DNA from: Ilyonectria destructans | Lineage: Eukaryota; Ascomycota; Sordariomycetes; Hypocreales; Nectriaceae | Assembly: GCA_020740775.1 (NCBI GenBank) | Contig: JAHEWK010000011.1 | Coordinates: 620,001 to 684,000 of the forward strand | Reading direction: 5' to 3' | Length of the DNA: 64,000 nt | Shown: positions 57,195 to 64,000 of the stretch, in pieces | Numbering within the stretch: the stretch's first letter is position 1 | Layout of the letters: each line of letters begins with the position of its first letter | Position numbers and translations under genes: made by a program | Notes under the pieces: generated by a model | What the model was told of the DNA's origin: nothing | The model's input: only the letters and a program-made list of their open reading frames with translations | The model's database searches: none

Positions 57195-58146
57195 TTAAGA
57201 CGTAGACTTGAGTCGTGCCACTTGATCTCCATCAATGGATATGAAGTTGATGCCCTTGGCCTCCATCTCGCTCTTACACTCGTCCCACTTGTCGGGCAAT
57301 ACAGGTCGTGTTCCCTCAGTGACGATAAAGGTGCGGTATCCTTCATCGATAGCATGTTCAGCCGTTGCCTTGACGCAAAAGTCACTCGCCAGGCCCACGA
57401 CAAAGACATCCGTGACACCCGCATCCTTGAGCGTCTTTGCGAGCCCGCTATCACTGACACGAAGAGGGTCGTAGAATGCCGAGTACATCTCCACCCTGTG
57501 ATCCATGCCCTTCTCAACCACCATGTCCAGGGCCGTGACGTCCAGCTCCGGCACGAGCTTGGCGCCGGGCGAGTCCTGGACGCAGTGGACGGGCCACAGC
57601 GTGGTGGTGTAGGTGCGCGACGGGTCGGACGGGTGAGTTATGGTGTGCGACGAGGTGTAGGGCGTGGCGTCGGCGTGGTTGGCGGCGAAGGAGACGTGGT
57701 GCTGCGGGTGCCAGTCCTTGGTAGCGATCTTGAGGGCGAAGGGGAGGGTAAGTAGGGTGTTGATGGTGGGGGCGATGTCCCGGCCTTCGGTGACTGCGAG
57801 GCTGCCGTTCTAGGTATTGTTAGTGGTGGCCGTGATAGTTTAAGCAGAAGAGGTGAACTTGAGGGAGACAAGACAAGTTAGGAGAAGCATCTGGGAGGGC
57901 TGCAAGATAATGATGAACTGAGGAACTCAGCTGGGAGGAATTCATAATTTAAGGAGAAGCCAACATGCAGATGGTCTCTTTGATCCCTTCTGAACTGGTT
58001 TATTGGGTTGGATTCCAGTCCATATTGCACTTGCAACTCAGCCGGAAACGTGAGCACGAGCGACTAATGCAACTCACCGGCGGACAAAAGTCCTCCTGAA
58101 AGTCAACCACGATCAAGGCCGGTTTGAAAGGTTCAGGGGACGTCAT
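57195..58146 (-). CDS. PNC1: Nicotinamidase
   Basis: Hydrolyses nicotinamide to nicotinic acid in the NAD salvage pathway; in yeast it also relieves inhibition of Sir2 deacetylases. Exons 58078-58146 and 57195-57809, 227 aa. Catalytic triad visible: D15 (IVVDFQEDF), K123 (VVEKGMD) and C168 (LASDFCVKA). Metal ligands D55, H57 and H61 are in KDWHPQHHVSFA. The intron (57810-58077) is 268 nt, several times longer than others here, but the donor GTGAGT, acceptor CCTAG and the join FCPP-NGSLAV match the family exactly. Full length; cytosolic/nuclear by lack of signals. Confidence 0.92.
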
Positions 58147-58570
58147 TTCTCTCGTTTATCGCGGTGTTCTTTCTGTCAGTGTTGACCGGAGGATGACGTT
58201 TGATGTTGCAAGTGGTGAGGCTTGGAGGGGTGAGTGAGATGAGTGAGAGGGATGAGAGCAGATGCGATAAGCTGATAAGGCACCGAGGCATCGGCCCCGC
58301 TTCGGAGGAGGGGCCGTCCTGAATTTAGAAGAAGAAATAGAGAAATTGATCGAGGAGCCGGGTCAATATTTGGACACAAATAATTAAATAAAAATTCAAT
58401 TACACATGGCACAGATGACTAGACACGTCTCAGGGCACGTAAACCAGTTTATCGGTCTTTGGCTGTGGCAGGCAACTCAACGTCTACGTGTGACGGATCA
58501 TCACCACAACGAGGCAAAAACACCAAAAAGACAAGACAGCCGTCACAAACGACCAAAAAGTATAGGAAAA
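58147..58570. other. Intergenic, nicotinamidase promoter
   Basis: 424 nt, AT-rich near 58370-58410. Contains the T-run terminator of the tRNA gene on the minus strand. Confidence 0.5.
58555..58570 (-). terminator. RNA polymerase III terminator of tRNA-Lys
   Basis: On the minus strand a T4 run (58567-58570) directly follows the tRNA, and a T5 run (58555-58559) lies 11 nt further, both typical Pol III stop signals. Confidence 0.7.
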
Positions 58571-58652
58571 GCCCGATGCGGGGGTCGAACCCGCAACCTT
58601 GAGATCGCGTACTCGTAAGAGTCTCACGCTCTACCGATTGAGCTAACCGGGC
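58571..58652 (-). tRNA. tRNA-Lys: tRNA-Lys(CTT) with a 10-nt intron
   Basis: The minus strand folds as a cloverleaf. Acceptor stem GCCCGGT pairs with ATCGGGC; A box TTAGCTCAATCGGTAGAGC; anticodon arm TGAGA-CTCTTA-[intron]-A-TCTCA; T arm with GGTTCGAACCC. The intron is 58606-58615 (CGAGTACGCG on the minus strand), placed one base 3' of the anticodon as in nuclear tRNAs. Mature length is 72 nt before CCA addition. Confidence 0.96.
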
Positions 58653-59161
58653 TCAATCTGTTGTGTTCGACTTGTGATGGTGGTTGCTTTCTAATTCTGC
58701 GTTATACGGGCCCTGTTGGACGTCGACGGGGCCGCGAGAGAAAAACCTTTTTAGCCGCAAAAATCTCTGATGGGCGGCCCACAATCCACTGGAATGGCCA
58801 GGGAAGCCCGGTCTTATTATACCCGTTAGATCCCGCTCGGACCCCCGTGCGGCATCGCGCCACGTGTAGACTTGCTAGATGTCGGCCACTTATGAGGTCA
58901 TTTAAGTCAACAGGCACGAAGTAGTGTGGTGATGAATCACAACGTAACGGTCCCTCTGTGTCTTGTACTACCTCGTGACTCAACGCTATAGTAATGACGG
59001 GTCTGGAAAATATATACTAACCGTAATAATTAACATTACAATTTAGTGATGACTGTCTGCAACATTCTAACCCGGCGGGTATCGACACACATCCACTCTA
59101 AGCTAGAAACAATGACTCGATCTAATACTCCTCTATCCAGAGACCGTGCAGAATAGCACGT
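58653..59161. other. Intergenic, no gene seen
   Basis: 509 nt upstream of the tRNA and downstream of the PP1-motif gene; AT-rich at 58990-59060. Nothing recognised. Confidence 0.5.
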
Positions 59162-60160
59162 CTAATCATACACACTCGAGATGTCTGACTCATCAGCCAC
59201 CCCAACCCCATTGTCTGCCGGTGAATCCTGGGGAAATGACATGGCCGTTTCGGGATTCTTGTATCGTCCTGGGTGGATGAAGGTGGGCTGCACCGCGGGC
59301 TCCGCAAACGCCATCTCGTCGCCCGTGTAGCTTCCGACGAGGCAGTTTTCTCTCACCGAGAACCGCACCATCTCCCGGATTCGCAGAATTGCCGCCGACT
59401 TTGTCGAGTGCATAAACACAATGAAGTCGAGGGCGCCCCGTTCGATGGCCTCCCAGTTTTCGCGAAAGGTGTTGCGCTTCGCCACGTCGAGGTTGCGCTC
59501 GACTTCGAGGTCGTGGTTGCGGAACCTGATCGCCTCCCGCTTGGTTGGGTCTGGACCTCGCAGCGGCTTCTCTTCGGGCCTCGGGTCTGCCAGGAGCTTG
59601 GTGGCATGCAATGCGTCGTTGGCGATACTGAAGCGGCGTCGTGCTTGCTGATTGTTTTCGGTGGGTGGGACAGGCTTGCCAGTTTCCATGCAAAGGGCAG
59701 CATCCATCCGGGTAAAAGCGACGACTTTCTTGGGCGTTGCCGAATTGATCTTGAGGGCTCCCTTGATGGGACGCATGGTTCGATGCTTTGCGGGTAGGGC
59801 TTCTGGCAACGGGCACTCTGTGACGAGATCTGTCTCGGCAAAACTGACTGCTTTCATAGCCTTCTCCAAAGGGTTCTTCAGGGCTCCCTTGGTAGGATTG
59901 ATCGTTCGATGTTTTGGGGGTTGAGTTTTTCGCAGCGGCCACAATGCGTCGGATGTTTGGTTGCAGATGTACTTGAATGGCCACGGGCTGGTTTTATTGT
60001 CCCAGGGCCTTTTTGGGATTCCTTTGTGGTCGTGGAAGAAAGTCTTTGTAAGATACTTGCACCCGCAATCTTTGTGGTGAACATGAGGTGCGCGCTTTGT
60101 TATGGTGCCAGTGCAAGATTGTGTTCCCATGTTCCTGGAACCGCTGAGGTTGAGATTCAT
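59162..60160 (-). CDS. Unrecognised protein with duplicated PP1-docking-like module
   Basis: Single exon, 332 aa from the ATG at 60160 (MNLNLSGSRNMGTQ); the frame is open 16 codons further but without ATG. Two similar modules stand in tandem: KHRTINPTKGALKNPLEK then KAVSFAETD (about 84-112), and KHRTMRPIKGALKINSAT then KKVVAFTRMD (about 126-154). Each has the pattern KGALK, spacer, K-x-V-x-F, which resembles RVxF docking sites for protein phosphatase 1 (known from proteins with G-[IV]-L-K...V-x-F segments). A His/Cys-rich stretch (HVHHKDCGCKYLTKTFFHDH) precedes them. The second half is charged and helical, with WEAIERGALDFIVFMHSTKS and an acidic end. A TATA-like box lies upstream. No family recognised; PP1 binding is inference. 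Confidence 0.7.
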   Translation of the reverse strand: MNLNLSGSRNMGTQSCTGTITKRAPHVHHKDCGCKYLTKTFFHDHKGIPKRPWDNKTSPWPFKYICNQTSDALWPLRKTQPPKHRTINPTKGALKNPLEKAMKAVSFAETDLVTECPLPEALPAKHRTMRPIKGALKINSATPKKVVAFTRMDAALCMETGKPVPPTENNQQARRRFSIANDALHATKLLADPRPEEKPLRGPDPTKREAIRFRNHDLEVERNLDVAKRNTFRENWEAIERGALDFIVFMHSTKSAAILRIREMVRFSVRENCLVGSYTGDEMAFAEPAVQPTFIHPGRYKNPETAMSFPQDSPADNGVGVADESDISSVYD

Positions 60161-60352
60161 GATGTTGGTGGGAGATGGACAATGAATTTGATGCCGAGAG
60201 TTGATCAAGACCGACTAGTGGTTGTGTAGTTGGTGTTGTGAGATCTGAATGTTGGTGTCGTGATGGCTGTGGGCGACAAGGAGTTCTCTAGAGTTGTGTT
60301 AGTGGGTAAGTTGGTTGACTGTCGTGGCTGGATTCTTGTGGGAGCAGGCCGG

Positions 60353-60359
60353 CTTTATA
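60353..60359 (-). promoter_or_regulatory. TATA box of the PP1-motif gene
   Basis: TATAAAG on the minus strand, 193 nt before the ATG at 60160, followed by a plausible leader. Suggests regulated expression. Confidence 0.45.
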
Positions 60360-60781
60360 CTAGGAGAGTACCATTATGGCCAATATTCCATCTATGCTTC
60401 AAATCGGAGCCAAGATCTCTATTTGGGAACAGCATGTGTACTACAAGGGTTGACTCTATCTCATATAGGTTCACAGCTTCACCCTTGATGGGTTGGAGGT
60501 GGGGAACTGGCCAACCTTTATGAGTGCCAATACATTGATGGATTAGGAAAGAAAACTTTATACTTTCCCTTTCCTACCGGAACTGGAATATCCTTTATGA
60601 ATCGAAGAGTTGGAGTACTGAGGGGTAAGTGGTTGAAGCAGAAGCATCATGTCCTGGTCAAGGCCGAACAGGTTGTATTATATTATGTGGGATGTTCACT
60701 TAGCATGGCACATTATAAAACGATGATTGACTACATCAATCTACCAAAGCACCTCGCCACAATTCAGTGACTCCTAATGTC

Positions 60782-60805
60782 CTAAGGGTTAGGGTTAGGT
60801 TTAGG
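60782..60805. repeat. Interstitial telomere-like TTAGGG tract
   Basis: The plus strand reads CTAAGGGTTAGGGTTAGG then TTTAGG, about three and a half TTAGGG-type units, the telomere repeat of filamentous ascomycetes. Confidence 0.8.
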
Positions 60806-61981
60806 ACAAGCTACCAGGTAGCGATGTAGTCTCAGAAGTAGCCCCAAGCTTCTGCCGCCCCTCACTTTAGATGATTCTACCTTGTCGAGGAAAGATGCTA
60901 TTGTAGATTGTGCACACCTTTGTAGGATTCGCCGGCTCAAATTCACATTACAAGATGAGGGCTGCAACAGTTTGTTACTTCCAATCTGTCAAAGTTCATT
61001 CCTATGCACCTTCGATGCCACCGCCGAAGGACAGGTCGCTGGCGACAGTACCTCTTGGCTGTCATCTCCCTCCACCTCAGAGAGGTAACATTGCCATATC
61101 TTGAGATCTCGAGTCGAAAAGGTCCTAATTATCGTCAAAATTAAGTAAAGGAGAAAGGAGACTTTAGATTCGTGGATTGTAGTTCGAAGGTGTGATTGAG
61201 TACTGAATGTCGACTTGATTGCGGATGAAAGCACCTCCAAATTATCCGCCAAAAGTGGTGTGCACTCCTTTCAGTACACTTGGGATGTGTTTTAGATGAT
61301 ATAAGTGCATAGGAAAGTATAAAGATTTTTTCTTCTTCCTCTGGACTGGGGTTTCCGATGAAGGGCAGGACTTTTACTACAATGACTATTGTGCGGAGGG
61401 CGGAATGATATGGATTGAAGGATGGCCTCTGGTGGATATGATGCATGAAGGTATCCCATAAAAATAGCTGTGTCGTTGCCGGGAAGGGGAGGGAGTTAAA
61501 GATGTGCTTGGATTGGATTTAAGGAAACCACGTAGACTCTGGATGTAGCTTACCAGGACAATTGACTGCATAGCGGAGAGCATTAGGAATGCGGTATGTG
61601 GACACTGAGGGTCAGTCGCGTGAATGAGGTGAAACGGTGGCAATGGTAGTCGAACGCCATTATTCCTTTCAATTCAGCATCTTTGCTAATTCTGTTTGAT
61701 CAAATTCTGCCACACACTGGAGAATTGGCCTGTGATCTTTCTTCTTATCAACTCGGCATGATTGCTTCAGTGGGCGCATCTTAATCCGCGGCGAATTCCG
61801 CTGTCGGGTTGTTGGGCCTCCTGTATTTTGGTCATGAACGCCACCAACAATCCGAGACACCCGGCGTAAGGGGCGCGATTGAGTACGATTTAAGACTAAA
61901 TCTCTGAGCGGCTGGGGCTTTTTTTCTTGGCTCCGTCTGGCTATTGATTGTGGCTTGCGGAATGGCTGGCTAGAACGCGTG

Positions 61982-62028
61982 GCTATCGACCGCGCCATGC
62001 TGCTATCGGCTGCGCCATGCTGCTATCG
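61982..62028. repeat. 20-bp tandem duplication
   Basis: GCTATCGACCGCGCCATGCT is followed by a copy with two C/T or A/G changes and the first seven bases of a third copy. Confidence 0.9.
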
Positions 62029-62115
62029 TATTCTCTCATTACATCGGCAAAGCATGGCCACGATACAAATCACGTGCTGGCACCTAAATTGATGAACTAA
62101 TGCAGTTTGACGGTC

Positions 62116-62181
62116 TGTCACTCGCTGAAGGCCGATACGTGGAGACGTTTGTCACTCGCTGAAGGCCGATACGTGGAGACG
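62116..62181. repeat. 34-bp-period tandem duplication
   Basis: A 32-nt word starting TGTCACTCGCTGAAGGCCGA occurs at 62116 and again, identical, at 62150, separated by TT. Confidence 0.95.
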
Positions 62182-62191
62182 CTAAGTGCCA

Positions 62192-62241
62192 ATATTGAGA
62201 GAATACGGCAGTGGAGATATTGAGAGAATACGGTAGTGGAG
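62192..62241. repeat. 25-bp tandem duplication
   Basis: A 25-nt word starting ATATTGAGAGAATACGG occurs at 62192 and 62217 with one C/T difference. Confidence 0.95.
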
Positions 62242-62448
62242 TTATTGAATCACGGACTGAATTGATCTCAGATGTCTCGTCCTTTTTCCTCCCCTTTCCT
62301 CCCCTTTCCTCCCTTTTCTGCCTCTCAAGCCTCTTCCGCCGTCAAAACATCTTAATCCTTGTTTTACCGCCACTGCAGTCTGACAGCTACTCGCCCACTC
62401 GGAAACCTCTTCCTCCCGCTTGATGCCTCATTCGCAAGACAGCTGGCA

Positions 62449-64000
62449 ATGGCTCTTCGCACATCCATCTCACACGAAGAAAGAGATGGCCTTCTCAATC
62501 ATGACGACAATGAGATCGAACTCCAGGATTTCCCCGCCGCAAACTGGAACAACCTCCAGGATTTCGCCGTCACGAACTGGAAGAGGGCCGCTCTTTCACT
62601 TATGAATTCCGTCCGGCCTCACCTCCAATGGCGATTTTCTATAACCCGCCTCGCTTGGTTTTTAGTCCCCAGCTTTCTCCAGGGAGAAGACATGCTCAAA
62701 CAGATCCGTCCCGCCAAATTGAGCCCTACATCATATCTCGATGGTATGAGAGGCGTGGCTTCGTTCATCGTCTTTTTTCACCACCTCGCACTCCCATGCT
62801 ATAACTGGGAACGGGCCTGGGGCGCTGAAGACAACTATGATCTCATACTATTCCCCTTCATACGTCTGGTGCATGCAGGACCGGCCGCTGTTAGCCTCTT
62901 CTTTGTCATCTCTGGCTACTCTCTCTCCTATAGACCCATAAAACACATCCGAAGCCAAAACGTCACCGATCTCTCCACTGGCATTAGTTCTATGGCTTTT
63001 CGGCGTGTTATTCGTCTTTTCCTCCCGGTTATATTTTCTACTGGTATGACTTTCTGCCTGATTCGCATAGGGGCATTCGACTGGTCTCGGTCGATTGCTA
63101 CAAATAAAACCTATTTCAGAAACAGGTTTGAATATCATCCTAAGCGGCTTCCCTCGATATATGATCAGTTCGTGGAGTGGGCAAGTGTCATAATAGGGGG
63201 CTTTCAAATCTTTGACTGGGCTTTATATAGGGGGTTTGTCAGTATGTTTACTCTCAGGCGCTTCTCTATTCTTCACGCTAATCCAAACGGCCAGTATATG
63301 ACACTCATTTATGGACCATCCCCGTCGAACTTCGCTGTTCGTTCGTCCTTTTCATCCTCACCATGGCAACCTCTCATCTTCAGACAAAATATCGACTCCT
63401 CACTGTCACGGGTGTCCTATGCTATAGCCATATCAATAACAGATGGGACATGCAAACATTCCTCGCGGGCATGCTTCTCGTCGAGTGGGATCATATCCGG
63501 GAGGCTCATATCCCACCTCCTGCCTCGCCTCAAGGACGAACAATAGCCAAGCCTGCACAATCAAAACTTCAGACAATCTTCTGGCACCTAGCTAGCATCC
63601 TAGGTCTGTACTTTCTAAGTCATCATTCTCTAGGCGACCGGGCCAGCCTTGGGTGGGCTTTTATTTCATCTCTAACTCCAAAACATTCTCGGGGAATTGA
63701 GTTTCGTTATTGGAAATCTATTGGTGGGATCTGTTTCGTCTTCGCTGTGGGTCACTCGCGTTGGTGGCAGCGAGTCTTTAACTCACATATTGCTCAATAC
63801 TTGGGTAAGATTTCATACGCTCTGTACCTTATGCATGGACCGATATTAAAAGTAATCGGCTATTACTTTCAGGACTGGGCTTGGGGGATTACCGGCGTTG
63901 AGGGCAGGGCGTATAATGCCGGGTTCCTTTTGGGTGCCTGTTTTTGTATCCCAACCGTTGTTTGGGCAGCTGATATTTTCTGGCGGGCCGTGGATATTCC
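62449..64000 (+). CDS. Acyltransferase-3 family membrane protein, 3' end beyond window
   Basis: Multi-span O-acyltransferase (acyltransferase_3, OafA/NolL type) that in fungi modifies sugars or secondary metabolites; substrate not predictable. Exons 62449-63241 and 63295-64000 (open), at least 499 codons. The first exon has SYLDGMRGVASFIVFFHHL with the catalytic-type His, then VSLFFVISGYSLSYRPI and ISSMAFRRVIRLFLPV. The intron (53 nt, GTATGT...GCTAAT...CCAG) was chosen because it restores VIYDTHLWTIPVELRCSFVL, the diagnostic Y-D-x-H-L-W-T-I-P block, where the unspliced frame degrades. Later IAQYLGKISYALYLMHGPIL is the family's penultimate motif. The start ATG follows a CT-rich leader; the frame upstream lacks ATG. 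Confidence 0.9.

Larger units (their letters stand above)
60161..62448. other. Intergenic, repeat-rich, no gene seen
   Basis: 2.3 kb between divergent genes. Contains a telomere-like tract (60782-60805) and several tandem duplications (61982-62315). Frames are short and look random. Confidence 0.55.

Noticed and set aside
62116..62241. Direct repeats considered as a CRISPR-like array
   Set aside because: Only two copies each, repeats unrelated to one another, no unique spacers, and the genome is eukaryotic.

Overview
This is a 64 kb piece of nuclear chromosome from a filamentous ascomycete. The evidence is short introns of about 45-75 nt with GT...CTAAC...AG signals, CA- and CT-rich leaders, a Zn2Cys6 regulator, a tRNA-Lys with a 10-nt intron, and an HMG-CoA reductase and kinesin-8 of typical Pezizomycotina form. 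Protein flavour suggests Sordariomycetes, probably Hypocreales; that is inference. Exon joins given in the features were worked out by hand from frame, splice signals and family similarity.

Layout. 0-12 kb: possible start of a gene leaving the left edge, then three minus-strand genes: kinesin-8 (Kip3), a BuGZ/ZNF207-like zinc-finger protein and a large Zn2Cys6 transcription factor. 12-21 kb: KEOPS subunit Cgi121 (+), proline dehydrogenase (-), a Tim17/22/23-like membrane protein (-), an unrecognised small acidic protein (+) and an APH-family phosphotransferase (+). 21-32.5 kb: an NmrA-like gene remnant, a Ted1-like metallophosphoesterase (+), a small secreted cysteine-rich protein (+), Tim50 (-), an F-box/2EXR-like protein (+), Vta1 (-), an ER thioredoxin/PDI-like protein (+) and exosome subunit Rrp41/Ski6 (-). 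33-48 kb: zinc alcohol dehydrogenase (+), secreted BBE-type FAD oxidase (-), M3 oligopeptidase (+), CSC1/RSN1-like DUF221 membrane protein (-), an unrecognised conserved protein (-) and an oleate-hydratase-like flavoprotein (-). 48-64 kb: a 5.3 kb interval without recognisable genes, HMG-CoA reductase (+), nicotinamidase (-), tRNA-Lys(CTT) (-), an unrecognised protein with two PP1-docking-like modules (-), a repeat-rich intergenic stretch, and the first part of an acyltransferase-3 gene (+) that runs off the right edge.

Most of the window is ordinary housekeeping content: spindle, tRNA modification, proline catabolism, mitochondrial import, ESCRT/MVB, ER folding and GPI-anchor processing, RNA exosome, sterol synthesis and NAD salvage. 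There is no CRISPR array, no complete transposon and no obvious secondary-metabolite cluster. The parts most likely to hold something new are the 59-62.4 kb region (PP1-docking-like repeat protein, telomere-like motif, stacked tandem duplications), the small secreted cysteine-rich protein near 24 kb with a cysteine-rich relict frame upstream, the unrecognised genes at 17.3 and 44.6 kb, and the leaders of HMG-CoA reductase and Tim50.
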